DNA of 64,000 nt from Stenotrophomonas maltophilia D457 (GTDB lineage: Bacteria; Pseudomonadota; Gammaproteobacteria; Xanthomonadales; Xanthomonadaceae). Shown here piece after piece: positions 18,346 to 27,030 of this stretch. Position 1 is the stretch's first letter. Every line of letters starts with the position of its first letter. A model generated the notes under the pieces. It made no database searches, was not told the DNA's origin, and worked only from the letters and a program-made list of their open reading frames with translations. A program made the translations under genes and the position numbers. The stretch lies in the NCBI RefSeq assembly GCF_000284595.1, contig NC_017671.1, forward strand, positions 1,583,001 through 1,647,000, given 5' to 3'.

Positions 18346-18425
18346 GGCATTGCTCCTTGCGGTGGGTGGTGAACTGGAGGCCATCCTGGGGCACTATTGC
18401 GGACGACTTCTGTCCTCGATCCTTC

Positions 18426-19394
18426 ATGCGCCATACCGCCCATCGACTGCTGCGCCTGATCGCCCTGCTGCAGGCCCGTCGCCAGTGGTCCGGGGCCGAG
18501 CTCGCCGAGCGCATGGGCGTGGACCGGCGCAGCATCCGCCGTGACGTCGAGCGCCTGCGCGAGCTGGGTTATCCGGTCCGGGCCTCGTCCGGGGTTGGCG
18601 GCGGCTACCAGCTGGGGGCAGGGGCGCCGGTGCTGCCGATGCTGCTGGACGAGGAGGAGGCGACCACCCTGGCCATCGCCCTGCGCGCGGCCTCGGCGAC
18701 CGTCGCCGGCATCGACGACACCGCGCGCGGCCTGTTGTCCAAGCTCGATCCGCTGGTGCCGACCCGTCGCCGCCAGCAGGCCGGCGAGGTGCATGCCGCC
18801 ACCGCCACCCTGTCCGACCTTCCGTCCACCGACGCACGCCTGCTTGGGCAGCTGGCCCAGCACTGCCGGCAGGCGTCACGGCTGGCCTTCGAATACCGCA
18901 GTGCCCAGGAAGCGGTGACCCAGCGCGAGGTCGAGGCGCAGCACCTGGTCAACTACGGGCGGCGCTGGTACCTGCTGGCCTGGGACCTGGGCCGGCAGGA
19001 CTGGCGCACCCTGCGCGTGGACCGGATGGGCGCGGTGCGCGAATGCGCCGAGCCGGGCATGCACCGCCGTACGCCCGCACCGCCGGATGTGATGGTGCGG
19101 CAGGCGGTCAGCCAGGCCCCGTTCGCCCTGCAGGCCATCGTCCGCCTGGCCGGCAGCCGCGCCGAGCTGGAAGGCCGCATCCCGCCCTGGTGTGGTGTGC
19201 TGGAGGACGATGGGCCCGACCATTGCCTGCTGCGCATGGGCGCCGAGAGCCGCGGCATGATGCTGGCGCAGATCCTCAGCCTGGACCGGGTGCCGGTGGC
19301 GGTGTGGACCACGCCGCCGGGCCTGCGCGATGAACTGGCACAGCGCCTGGCTGGATTGGGGCAGGTGCTGGCTGTGCCGCCCGTCACAGGCTGA
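18426..19394 (+). CDS. HTH and WYL-domain transcriptional regulator (YafY family)
   Basis: 322-residue regulator. The N-terminal winged helix reads LLRLIALLQARRQWSGAELAERMGVDRRSIRRDVERLRELGYPV in family outline (HTH_11 type). The central WYL domain starts near YGRRWYLLAWDLGRQDWRTLRVDRM. WYL proteins sense small ligands or nucleic acid fragments and usually act on adjacent genes. Its start at 18426 gives MRHTAHRLL; the frame is open upstream but overlaps the divergent gene. The glutathione transferase next door is the likely target, as in many YafY-type arrangements. Confidence 0.88.
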   Translation: MRHTAHRLLRLIALLQARRQWSGAELAERMGVDRRSIRRDVERLRELGYPVRASSGVGGGYQLGAGAPVLPMLLDEEEATTLAIALRAASATVAGIDDTARGLLSKLDPLVPTRRRQQAGEVHAATATLSDLPSTDARLLGQLAQHCRQASRLAFEYRSAQEAVTQREVEAQHLVNYGRRWYLLAWDLGRQDWRTLRVDRMGAVRECAEPGMHRRTPAPPDVMVRQAVSQAPFALQAIVRLAGSRAELEGRIPPWCGVLEDDGPDHCLLRMGAESRGMMLAQILSLDRVPVAVWTTPPGLRDELAQRLAGLGQVLAVPPVTG

Positions 19395-19440
19395 GCCGCG
19401 TCGCTTGGCAAGCCCCGGCGAAGCTGGGACACTCGCCGGC

Positions 19441-20346
19441 ATGAAGGGGATACTGGGGACAACGGCGATCATCATCGCTGCGCTGACCGCTGCGCCGGCC
19501 AGCGCGGGCACCCTGTTCAAGTGCCAGGGCGCCGACGGGGTCACCAGCTATGTCAGCAAGCGCCTGGCCGGGGCCCGCTGCAGCGCCATCAGCTACAGCC
19601 GCGACCTCCGCCCGGCACCGCGCCCGGTGGTGGCCGCGCCGAAGCCGGCGCCGACCACCGTGGCCAGCATCGAGCGCAACCCGGTGGCGGTGGCGGCCAG
19701 CGCTGCGGCGCCGGCGGCTGCGCCAGCCGCCGTACCCGCGCCCCCGGTCGCCTCGCGCAGCGGGCGCATGGTCAGCGGCCAGGTCTATTCCTTCATGAAG
19801 GACGGCGTGCGCCACTACACCAGTGCGCGCCCGACCCAGGTCGCCAACCTCGGCCCGGTGCGCACCATCCGCTACAGTTTCATGGAGCGCTGCTACGCCT
19901 GTGGCGTCAACCCGCGCGTGGACTTCGGTTCGGTGCGGTTGAACACCACCGCGTTCCAGACCGAGATCAGCTCGGCCGCGCGCGAGTTCGGCGTCGACGA
20001 AGCCGTGGTGCGCGCCATCATCCACGCCGAGTCGGCCTACAACCCGACCGCGCTCAGCCGCGCCGGCGCGCAGGGCCTGATGCAGCTGATGCCGCCAACC
20101 GCGGCCCGTTTCGGAGTCAGCGATTCCTACGATGCCGGGCAGAACATCCGCGGTGGCGTGCAGTATCTTGCGTGGTTGTTGAAGCGTTTCAATGGCGACC
20201 TGACCTTGGCCGCGGCTGGCTACAACGCGGGCGAAGGCGCGGTTGACCGCCACGGTGGCGTGCCGCCCTACAGCGAGACCCAGTACTACGTGCGCCGGGT
20301 CGGGCAGCTGGCCGAGCGTTACCGCACCGCATTGACGCACCAGTAG
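19441..20346 (+). CDS. Lytic transglycosylase with N-terminal DUF4124-like region
   Basis: 301 residues with a signal peptide (cut after ASA near 21). The N-terminal segment LFKCQGADGVTSYVSKR resembles the DUF4124 fold. A low-complexity Ala/Pro linker (about 60-110) follows, then a second YSFMKDGVRHYTSARP segment of the same type. The C-terminal SLT domain has the catalytic Glu in IIHAESAYNPTALSRAGAQGLMQLMP, then GGVQYLAWLLKRFNGDLTLAAAGYNAGEG. It cuts the glycan strands of peptidoglycan in the periplasm. The stop codon TAG lies inside a GTAG palindrome at 20343. Confidence 0.9.
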   Translation: MKGILGTTAIIIAALTAAPASAGTLFKCQGADGVTSYVSKRLAGARCSAISYSRDLRPAPRPVVAAPKPAPTTVASIERNPVAVAASAAAPAAAPAAVPAPPVASRSGRMVSGQVYSFMKDGVRHYTSARPTQVANLGPVRTIRYSFMERCYACGVNPRVDFGSVRLNTTAFQTEISSAAREFGVDEAVVRAIIHAESAYNPTALSRAGAQGLMQLMPPTAARFGVSDSYDAGQNIRGGVQYLAWLLKRFNGDLTLAAAGYNAGEGAVDRHGGVPPYSETQYYVRRVGQLAERYRTALTHQ

Positions 20347-20364
20347 TGCCGGCCGCTGGCCGGC
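20343..20364. repeat. SMAG-type palindrome overlapping the transglycosylase stop codon
   Basis: GTAGTGCCGGCCGCTGGCCGGC begins one base before the TAG stop (20344-20346), so the gene's stop is supplied by the repeat head. A degenerate partner (GGCCGGTACCGACCGGCC region, about 20378-20395) follows. Confidence 0.75.
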
Positions 20365-20434
20365 AACCTTGGGCAATGGCCGGTACCGACCGGCCACTGG
20401 CTGGCAGCCCCGTACTCAATGTTGTTGCAATGCG

Positions 20435-20464
20435 TTGTGTGGCGCTCGACGGTTCCGCTACACT
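20435..20464 (+). promoter_or_regulatory. Probable promoter of petABC
   Basis: TTGTGT (20435-20440), an 18-base spacer and TACACT (20459-20464) form a plausible sigma-70 promoter about 80 bases before petA. Chosen by eye only. Confidence 0.45.
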
Positions 20465-20545
20465 CGCCCATGATTCAATGCGGCTCTGGCCCCCACCGGA
20501 TCCGCTGGCAGCCTTAAAGCTACCTAATCAATATCGGAGTGCCGG

Positions 20546-21166
20546 ATGGCCAACGATGGGGTACACGATCCAGTCAACACCGGACGTCGGCGTTTTCTTT
20601 CTGCCACCACAGCCGTGGTGGGCGCCGTCGGCGTCGGATTCACCGCTGTTCCTTTCATCAAATCCTGGAACCCCAGTGCCCGTGCCAAGCTTGCCGGCGC
20701 ACCGGTGGTGGCCGACATCAGCGCCCTGCAGGAAGGCCAACGCCTGATCGTGGAATGGCGTGGCCAGCCGATCTGGATCGTCAAGCGGTCCAAGGCGATC
20801 CTCGATGCACTGCACGGGCTCGATGGCCGCCTCAAGGACCCCGAGTCCGGCGAGAAGGACCAGCAGCCGGACTACGTGCTGAAGCAGAACCCCGAGCTGC
20901 GCTCGATCAAGCCGGACATTTCCGTGCTGGTCGGCCTGTGCACGCACCTGGGCTGTTCGCCGGAAATGGTCGCCGAGATCCGGCCTGAACCCTATGACCC
21001 GCAGTGGAAGGGCGGCTACTTCTGCCCCTGCCACAAGTCGCGCTTCGACATGTCCGGCCGCGTCTTCAAGGACGTGCCGGCGCCGATCAACCTGAAGGTG
21101 CCCGCGCACCATTACCAGGACGACAACACCATCATCATCGGTGTCGATCCGCAGGGGGCAGCCTGA
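20546..21166 (+). CDS. petA: Ubiquinol-cytochrome c reductase iron-sulfur (Rieske) subunit
   Basis: 206-residue Rieske protein of the cytochrome bc1 complex, passing electrons from ubiquinol to cytochrome c1. A twin-arginine motif (GRRRFLSATTA) precedes the single N-terminal membrane anchor. The 2Fe-2S ligands are in CTHLGC and CPCHKSRFD. It is the first gene of petABC; its stop overlaps petB as TGATG. Confidence 0.96.
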   Translation: MANDGVHDPVNTGRRRFLSATTAVVGAVGVGFTAVPFIKSWNPSARAKLAGAPVVADISALQEGQRLIVEWRGQPIWIVKRSKAILDALHGLDGRLKDPESGEKDQQPDYVLKQNPELRSIKPDISVLVGLCTHLGCSPEMVAEIRPEPYDPQWKGGYFCPCHKSRFDMSGRVFKDVPAPINLKVPAHHYQDDNTIIIGVDPQGAA

Positions 21167-22425
21167 TGGCCAATATCCTCGCTCGTACCGCCAGCGGCGT
21201 GGCCGACTGGGTCAATGCCCGCGCGCCGGGCCTGATGCCGGTCTACCGCAAGCATGTCACCGAGTACTACGCGCCGAAGAACTTCAACATCTGGTACTAC
21301 TTCGGTTCGCTGGCGCTGCTGGTGCTGGTCAACCAGATCGTCACCGGCATCTTCCTGACGATGCACTACAAGACCAACGCCGCCGAGGCGTTCGGCTCCA
21401 TCGAATACATCATGCGTGATGTGGAGTGGGGCTGGCTGATCCGCTACATGCACTCCACCGGGGCCTCGCTGTTCTTCATCGTGGTCTACCTGCACATGTT
21501 CCGCGGCCTGCTGTACGGCAGTTACCAGAAGCCGCGCGAGCTGGTGTGGATCCTGGGCATGCTGATCTACCTGGTGCTGATGGCCGAAGCCTTCATGGGC
21601 TACGTGCTGCCGTGGGGCCAGATGTCGTTCTGGGGCGCCAAGGTGATCATTTCGCTGTTCGGCGCGATACCGGTGATCGGCAACGGCCTGACCGAATGGA
21701 TCATGGGCGACTACCTGCCCAGCGACGCCACGCTCAACCGCTTCTTTGCGCTGCACGTCATCGCACTGCCGCTGGTGCTGCTGTTGCTGGTGGTGCTGCA
21801 CCTGGGCGCGCTGCACGAGGTGGGGTCGAACAACCCCGATGGCGTGGAGATCAAGAAGGGGCCCAAGGGCAACCGCTGGTCGCCGAACGCCCCGGCCGAC
21901 GGCATTCCGTTCCATCCGTACTACACGCTCAAGGATGGCGTCGGTGCCGGCTTCCTGCTGATCATCGCCGCCTTCATCATCTTCTTCGCCCCCGGTTTCG
22001 GCGGCCTGTTCCTGGAGCACGACAACTTCACCGAAGCCAACCGCCTGGTGACCCCGGAACACATCAAGCCGGTCTGGTACTACACGCCGTACTACGCGAT
22101 GTTGCGCGTGGTGCCGAACAAGCTGGGCGGCGTGCTGGTGATGTTCTCGGCCATCGCGATCCTGTTCCTGGTGCCGTGGCTGGACAAGGCGAAGGTGAAA
22201 TCGGTGCGCTACCGCGGCTGGATCTCGAAGGTGATGCTGGGCGTGCTGGCGGTGTGCTTCGTGTGGCTGGGCGTGATTGGTTCCGGCCCGGGCACCGATG
22301 TGCACGAGACCTACATCGGGCGGGTGTTGACCTTCCTGTACTTCGCGTTCTTCATCACCATGCCGCTATGGACAAGGTTGGACAGGACCAAGCCGGTACC
22401 GGAGAGGGTGACCACGCATGACTGA
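21166..22425 (+). CDS. petB: Cytochrome b of the bc1 complex
   Basis: 419-residue membrane subunit carrying both b hemes and the two quinone sites. Heme-ligand helices are visible as HSTGASLFFIVVYLHMFRG and FALHVIALPLVLLLLVVLHLGALH. The quinol-oxidation PEW-like loop reads TPEHIKPVWYY. About eight to nine membrane spans. ATG at 21166 overlaps the petA stop; the open frame runs further back inside petA. The petC start lies eight bases inside its 3' end. Confidence 0.96.
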   Translation: MANILARTASGVADWVNARAPGLMPVYRKHVTEYYAPKNFNIWYYFGSLALLVLVNQIVTGIFLTMHYKTNAAEAFGSIEYIMRDVEWGWLIRYMHSTGASLFFIVVYLHMFRGLLYGSYQKPRELVWILGMLIYLVLMAEAFMGYVLPWGQMSFWGAKVIISLFGAIPVIGNGLTEWIMGDYLPSDATLNRFFALHVIALPLVLLLLVVLHLGALHEVGSNNPDGVEIKKGPKGNRWSPNAPADGIPFHPYYTLKDGVGAGFLLIIAAFIIFFAPGFGGLFLEHDNFTEANRLVTPEHIKPVWYYTPYYAMLRVVPNKLGGVLVMFSAIAILFLVPWLDKAKVKSVRYRGWISKVMLGVLAVCFVWLGVIGSGPGTDVHETYIGRVLTFLYFAFFITMPLWTRLDRTKPVPERVTTHD

Positions 22426-23167
22426 GCGCTGGATGGTCCGGCTGGCCCTGGCGGCCACCCTGATGCTGGGCAGTTTCCTGGCCTCCGCCGCCGAAGGCGG
22501 CACCCCGCTGCTGCAGGCCGGCAACGACCTCGGTGACCGCGCCTCGCTGCAGCGCGGCGCGCAGCTGTACATGAACTACTGCTCCGGCTGCCACGCATTG
22601 AAGTACCTGCGCTATTCGCGGATGGCGCAGGACCTCGGCCTGACCGAGGAAGAGGTGATGAACAACCTCAACTTCACCGGCTCGGCGATCGGCGACCCGA
22701 TCCCGGTGGCGATGCCCAAGGAGAACGCGGAGAAGTGGTTCGGCAAGATGCCGCCCGATCTCAGCCTGATCTCGCGCGTGCGGGGCAGTGACTGGGTCTA
22801 CACCTATCTCAAGTCGTTCTATCTGGACAGCAGCCGCCCGCTGGGCTGGAACAACGCGCTGTTCGCCAATGCCTCCATGCCCAACCCGCTGTGGGAGATG
22901 CAGGGCCTGCAGCATGCGGTGCACGGCAAGGCGGAAGCGCCCGGCATGGACCCGCCGGTGACCGGCCTGAAAATCGAAACGCCCGGGTCGGTCGATGCCG
23001 GCCAGTACGATCAGGCCGTTCGGGACATCACCAACTTCCTCGAATACGCCGGTGAACCGGCCGCGCTCAAGCGCCAGCAGCTGGGCGTATGGGTGATCCT
23101 GTTCCTGGCCCTGCTGACTTTCCTGCTGTACCTGCTGAAGAAGGAATACTGGAAGGACGTCCACTGA
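22418..23167 (+). CDS. petC: Cytochrome c1 of the bc1 complex
   Basis: 249-residue heme subunit facing the periplasm. Signal peptide (about 1-23, cut after ASA), heme attachment CSGCH in YCSGCHALKYLRYSRM, the axial Met region in NASMPNPLWEMQGL, and one C-terminal membrane anchor (VWVILFLALLTFLLYLL). It overlaps petB by eight bases, giving a compact petABC operon. The heme is attached through CxxCH after export. Confidence 0.95.
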   Translation: MTERWMVRLALAATLMLGSFLASAAEGGTPLLQAGNDLGDRASLQRGAQLYMNYCSGCHALKYLRYSRMAQDLGLTEEEVMNNLNFTGSAIGDPIPVAMPKENAEKWFGKMPPDLSLISRVRGSDWVYTYLKSFYLDSSRPLGWNNALFANASMPNPLWEMQGLQHAVHGKAEAPGMDPPVTGLKIETPGSVDAGQYDQAVRDITNFLEYAGEPAALKRQQLGVWVILFLALLTFLLYLLKKEYWKDVH

Positions 23168-23301
23168 TTCTGCCGCCGGCCATCGCCCGGGCCTATTGGC
23201 TTTTGTGATGGTCGGTTGCACACTCGGGGTGGAGTCGACCGCTGGCACGGTGCCGGCGGCGCCGATGCGGCAGGCGGTCTCCTGTCGTGGGAGAGCCTTT
23301 G

Positions 23302-23937
23302 ATGGCGGCGAGCGTACGCATGCGCAATACACTGACGCTGTTTTCCTCGAACGACGACGTACTGTGCCACCGGGTACGCCTGGTGCTGGCGGCCAAGGGG
23401 GTCACCTTCGACTTTGTCCCGGTCGATCCGCAGAACCCGCCTGAAGACCTGATCGATCTCAATCCGTACCACTCGGTGCCGACCCTGGTCGAGCGCGAGC
23501 TGGTGCTGTACGCCGCGTCGGTGGTCAGCGAATACCTGGACGAACGCTACCCGCATCCTCCGCTGATGCCGGTCGATCCGCTCTCGCGTGCGCGTATCCG
23601 CCTGGCCATGCTGCGCATCGAGCACGACTGGGTACCGCAGGTGCAGGCCATCCAGCTGGGCAACAAGACCCAGGCCGAGGCCGGCCGCAAGCGCCTGAAG
23701 GAACTGCTGACCGCGTCGCTGCCGCTGTTCAAGGCCAGCAAGTTCTTCCTCAATCCGGAAATGAGCCTGGCCGACTGCGCAATGGCACCGATCATCTGGC
23801 GCCTGCAGTCGCTGGACGTGCCGCTGCCGAAGGACGGCAAGGCGATCGAGGACTATGGCAACCGCATCTTCCGTCACCCGGGTTTCGTCCGCAGCCTGAC
23901 CGACCAGGAAAAGAAGCTGCGCGATCTGCCGGTCTGA
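23302..23937 (+). CDS. sspA: Stringent starvation protein A (glutathione transferase fold)
   Basis: 211-residue RNA-polymerase-associated regulator with a glutathione transferase fold that lacks transferase activity in known homologues. N-domain: LTLFSSNDDVLCHRVRLVLAAKGV, LNPYHSVPTLVERELVLYAASVVSEYLDERYPHPPLMPVDPLSRA in family outline, with the Pro-His/PPL hallmark HPPLMPVDP. It lies after petC and before sspB, the conserved order. The ATG at 23302 follows GGGAGAG; a GTG five codons upstream is less likely. Confidence 0.93.
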   Translation: MAASVRMRNTLTLFSSNDDVLCHRVRLVLAAKGVTFDFVPVDPQNPPEDLIDLNPYHSVPTLVERELVLYAASVVSEYLDERYPHPPLMPVDPLSRARIRLAMLRIEHDWVPQVQAIQLGNKTQAEAGRKRLKELLTASLPLFKASKFFLNPEMSLADCAMAPIIWRLQSLDVPLPKDGKAIEDYGNRIFRHPGFVRSLTDQEKKLRDLPV

Positions 23938-24021
23938 TCCAACCTTGCGTAACCCGTCTGCACGCCGACCGGCGTGCAGGCGATCCGCCCCGGCGGGGCG
24001 CCGGGCGCGTACACTTCACGC

Positions 24022-24474
24022 ATGACCGAAGACTTCTTCCACATGACCAGCCACCGCCCGTACCTGCTGCGGGCGCTGGTGGAATGGATCAACGACAACC
24101 AGCTGACCCCGCACATCCTGGTCGACGCCGGCGTCCCCGGCGTGCAGGTGCCGCCTTCGGCGGTCAAGGATGGCCGGGTCGTGCTCAACATCGCCGAACG
24201 CGCCGTCGTGCGGCTGATGATCGACAACGAAATGGTGAGCTTCTCGGCCCGCTTCTCCGGCACCAGCTACCCGGTGCAGGTACCGATCAGCGCCGTGCTG
24301 GCGGTCTATGCCCGCGAGACCGGGCAGGGCATGGCGCTGCCGGATGACATTCCGGGCAGCGAGACCGCGCCGACCAGTGACGAACTGCTGCACGAGGACG
24401 GCACGCCGCCGGACGATACGCCACCGGCCAGTCCGCCGCCCAAGGGCCGCCCGAACCTGCGCGTGGTCAAGTAA
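24022..24474 (+). CDS. sspB: ClpXP protease specificity-enhancing factor SspB
   Basis: 150-residue adaptor that tethers ssrA-tagged proteins to ClpXP. N-domain begins MTSHRPYLLRALVEWINDNQLTPHILVDA, cited in part: PYLLRALVEWI and TPHILVDA are the family hallmarks. A flexible acidic and proline-rich linker leads to the C-terminal ClpX-docking tail GRPNLRVVK, almost the same as the E. coli tail. Start chosen at MTEDFFHM (24022). Followed by a strong terminator. Confidence 0.94.
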   Translation: MTEDFFHMTSHRPYLLRALVEWINDNQLTPHILVDAGVPGVQVPPSAVKDGRVVLNIAERAVVRLMIDNEMVSFSARFSGTSYPVQVPISAVLAVYARETGQGMALPDDIPGSETAPTSDELLHEDGTPPDDTPPASPPPKGRPNLRVVK

Positions 24475-24479
24475 CCATT

Positions 24480-24512
24480 CCGACGCCGCCCCGATGGGCG
24501 GCGTCTTCCTTT
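24480..24512 (+). terminator. Rho-independent terminator of sspAB
   Basis: GACGCCGCC-CCGAT-GGGCGGCGTC hairpin followed by TTCCTTT, a few bases after the sspB stop. Confidence 0.85.
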
Positions 24513-24525
24513 GCAGGTTTTACCG

Positions 24526-24570
24526 GTGGGTGCCGGAATTGTGTGGGTGTCGACCGTTGGTCGGCACACC
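24526..24570. repeat. Palindromic repeat with TCGACCGTTGGTCGG core
   Basis: GTGGGTGCCGGAATTG followed by GTGGGTGTCGACCGTTGGTCGGCAC. Same unit type as at 1809-1872 and 6475-6500, between convergent sspB and the DUF3301 gene. Confidence 0.6.
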
Positions 24571-24578
24571 TTCAGTTC

Positions 24579-24929
24579 TTACACATCCTCGGCATCCTCC
24601 ACATCCGGCCGGATCTGGCTGATCCGCGCGGCACCGGGGCCGGTGAACGAGATCAGCTGGTCGCCGCGCAGCACCATGCGGCCCACGTGGCGATCGATGC
24701 CATCGTAGGAATACTCGAACTTGAAGGTGCGCTCGAAACCGAGCCGTCCATCCTCGCCACGCGACAGTCGCAGGCCGGTGGCATGTACCGCCTGATCCAG
24801 CCATTGCACGTCGGCAGCGCGGCAGGCATTGCGGCCCAGCTCGACCGCGCGCTCGGCGGCCGAACGCGCCGCATTCCAGAAGAAATAGATGATTCCGCCG
24901 GCAATCAGCAACAACAGCAGGGTGGGCAT
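24579..24929 (-). CDS. DUF3301 domain protein
   Basis: 116-residue small membrane-anchored protein of the DUF3301 family, function unknown. An N-terminal hydrophobic span (PTLLLLLIAGGIIYFFWNA) is followed by a basic-acidic cytoplasmic or periplasmic domain with CRAADVQWLDQAVHATGLRL, RTFKFEYSYDG and the acidic end PDVEDAEDV. ATG at 24929 was chosen over one ten codons upstream because the hydrophobic span then starts at once. It follows the DUF2272 gene on the same strand with about 67 bp between, so they may be co-transcribed. Confidence 0.8.
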   Translation of the reverse strand: MPTLLLLLIAGGIIYFFWNAARSAAERAVELGRNACRAADVQWLDQAVHATGLRLSRGEDGRLGFERTFKFEYSYDGIDRHVGRMVLRGDQLISFTGPGAARISQIRPDVEDAEDV

Positions 24930-24996
24930 GGCGTCAGCCGTCAGAGGTGGATCCGGCAAAGATGGCGGCGAACGCGCGCTGGATCAAGCGCTGCAC

Positions 24997-25998
24997 TCAC
25001 CGCCGTGGCTGCGGTTCGCTGGACATCGGTGATGCGGGCACGTTAGACGGCGCCGTCGCCGGCACCGTCTGCATCGGCGCGGCGGAGGGCGAAGGCATCA
25101 CCAATGGCGCGGTCGCCGTCAGCTGCAGCAGCGCTGCCCAGTCCTGGCGGTTGAAGCTGCATTCGTCCTCGCGGCCCGGCGTGCAGCTGGGCTCGATGCC
25201 GGTGCTGTTGCGTTCGCGCGCCGGCGGCAGCTTGATCAACCCGGTGCGGTCCAGCGGCAGCAGTCGCATCGCCACCGTGTTCATCACGTTGCCGCCCACC
25301 AGGTACAGGGTCTGGTCGCCCCCCAGGTTGGCGGCCACCACTACTTCGCAATGTGATTTCCAGTGGCCCACCGAACCGTTGCCCAGTGCCTGCACCAGCC
25401 CACTGTAGCTGAGCGTGGTGCTGCGATCGCGCAGGAAGCACAGCAGGTCGCCCGGTGCGGGCTTTGCGGTCGCGGGATCGACCAGCCGGTACGGCACGCC
25501 CGAGGGTCCGCCCTGGTACGCGGCACGGATGTAGTCGATGTGGCGTGGCGACGCGTTGAAGCCGGGGACGCCGGACTGCACCATCACCCAGGAAATGAAC
25601 GCGGCCGACCACGGGTTGTCGATCAGGAAGGTGCGGCAGTCGCTGTCGGTGTAGCGCGTGCCCAGTGGTGCCAGACAGCTGCTGGCGCCGGCGATGCTGC
25701 CCATCGCGTTGAGCGTGCCGCTGTTGCGCCAGTAGCCGGCCACGCGCTGCCAGGCAATCAGCCCGTTGTCGGCCAGATGTTCGTTCTCGGCCTCGGTGAC
25801 ACTCAGGCTCGCCGCGCGGCCATCGCGATCGATGAAAGGCCGGAACCAGAGCCGGTGTTCATTGCAGGCAGTATTGCGGATGGCCACCGCCAATGGGCTC
25901 AGGCCGAAACGCGGTGGCACATCGCAGGCTTCGGCCGCCGCTGCGGATAGGGGTGCCGCGGCCAGCAGCAGACAGGCAGGCAAGAGCATCCGGCGCAT
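24997..25998 (-). CDS. DUF2272 domain secreted protein
   Basis: 333-residue protein with a signal peptide (cut after AAAA near residue 22). The DUF2272 domain has NPWSAAFISWVMVQSGVPGF, the HIDYIR segment, PAPGDLLCFLRD and SHCEVVVAA. This pattern (Trp-Ser-Ala-Ala, then a conserved His and Cys) is similar in layout to CHAP/NlpC-P60 amidases, so peptidoglycan or secreted-peptidase activity is possible but not shown. The C-terminal 50 residues are Pro/Ala/Met-rich. Start chosen at 25998 after AGGAG. The frame is open for 44 codons upstream with a SMAG repeat in it. Confidence 0.8.
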   Translation of the reverse strand: MRRMLLPACLLLAAAPLSAAAAEACDVPPRFGLSPLAVAIRNTACNEHRLWFRPFIDRDGRAASLSVTEAENEHLADNGLIAWQRVAGYWRNSGTLNAMGSIAGASSCLAPLGTRYTDSDCRTFLIDNPWSAAFISWVMVQSGVPGFNASPRHIDYIRAAYQGGPSGVPYRLVDPATAKPAPGDLLCFLRDRSTTLSYSGLVQALGNGSVGHWKSHCEVVVAANLGGDQTLYLVGGNVMNTVAMRLLPLDRTGLIKLPPARERNSTGIEPSCTPGREDECSFNRQDWAALLQLTATAPLVMPSPSAAPMQTVPATAPSNVPASPMSSEPQPRR

Positions 25999-26073
25999 GC
26001 GCGGCTCCTGTGGGGGATGCCGGCAGCGTCGCAGAGGCGGCCGTAGCCGAGCCGTGAAGGCGTCCCGGGTCGT

Positions 26074-26164
26074 GTAGAGCCGAGCCCATGCTCGGCTCAT
26101 CGCGCGAAGCGCGCGCAGGGCGTGCCGCAAATCGACAAGCAGCCGAGCGTAGGCTCGGCTCTAC
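26074..26164. repeat. SMAG-type GTAG palindrome dimer between nadC and the DUF2272 gene
   Basis: Head GTAGAGCCGAGCCCATGCTCGGCT at 26074, mirrored unit ending GGCTCGGCTCTAC at 26164, with about 45 bp between the units containing a small CGCGCGAAGCGCGCG hairpin. Confidence 0.85.
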
Positions 26165-26178
26165 AAGTCCTGCAGGCC

Positions 26179-27030
26179 TCAGCCCGGCGGTGGGCCGAGC
26201 TTCAACGACAGATCGATGGCCTGCACGTGCTTGGTCAGGCCGCCGATGGAGATGCAGTCGACGCCATCCTCGGCGATCGAGCGCAGGCCACCCAGGCCGA
26301 CGCTGCCGGACACTTCCAGCGGAATGCGGCCGGCCGTGATGCGTACCGCCTCGCGGCGCAGGTCGGGGCTGAAGTCGTCCAGCAGGATGCGTTCGCAACC
26401 GGCGTCGAGCGCCTGGCGCAGCTGCGCCAGATCCTCGACCTCGACCACCAGCGGCAGCGCAGGCCACTGCCGGCGTGCGCCCGCCACGGCGTCGGCCAGT
26501 GAGCCGGCAGCGCGGATGTGGTTCTCCTTCAGCATCACCGTGTCGTACAGGCCGAAACGATGGTTCTCGCCACCGCCGCAGCGCACCGCGTACTTCTGCG
26601 CCAGGCGCAGGCCGGGCAGGGTCTTGCGGGTGTCAAGGATGCGCGTGCCGGTACCGGCCACCGCCGCCACGTAGCGGGCGGTGGTGGTTGCCGTACCGGA
26701 CAGCGTCTGCAGGAAGTTGAGCGAGGTGCGTTCGGCGCTGACCAGGCTGCGGCTGCGCCCATGCAGCAGGGCCAGCACGGTGCCTGCGGTGACCGCGTCG
26801 CCGTCGGAAACCTGCCATTCGATGCGTACGTCCGGGTCGAGCGCGCGGTGGGTGGCGTCGAACCAGGGGCGGCCGGCGATCACCCCGTCCTGCTTGCACA
26901 GCAGGTAGGCGCTGTCGGCCTGGTCGGGCAGCAGGGCGGCGGTGACATCACCGCTGCCCAGGTCCTCGGCCAGTGCACGCGCGACATCGGCGGCGACAAC
27001 GGCCGCATCCGGCGTCGGCAGCGTGCTCAT
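26179..27030 (-). CDS. nadC: Nicotinate-nucleotide pyrophosphorylase (quinolinate phosphoribosyltransferase)
   Basis: 283-residue enzyme of NAD synthesis: quinolinate + PRPP to nicotinate mononucleotide, CO2 and diphosphate. Hallmarks: EDLGSGDVTAALLP near the N-terminus, TSLNFLQTLSGTATTTARYVA region (cited in part), RTLPGLR-type KTLPGLRLAQKYAVRCGGG with the substrate-binding Arg/Lys, HRFGLYDTVMLKENHI, VEVEDLAQLRQAL, and SGSVGLGGLRSIAEDGVDCISIGGLTK. Length is normal. It overlaps the Trm112-like gene by four bases. Confidence 0.95.
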   Translation of the reverse strand: MSTLPTPDAAVVAADVARALAEDLGSGDVTAALLPDQADSAYLLCKQDGVIAGRPWFDATHRALDPDVRIEWQVSDGDAVTAGTVLALLHGRSRSLVSAERTSLNFLQTLSGTATTTARYVAAVAGTGTRILDTRKTLPGLRLAQKYAVRCGGGENHRFGLYDTVMLKENHIRAAGSLADAVAGARRQWPALPLVVEVEDLAQLRQALDAGCERILLDDFSPDLRREAVRITAGRIPLEVSGSVGLGGLRSIAEDGVDCISIGGLTKHVQAIDLSLKLGPPPG

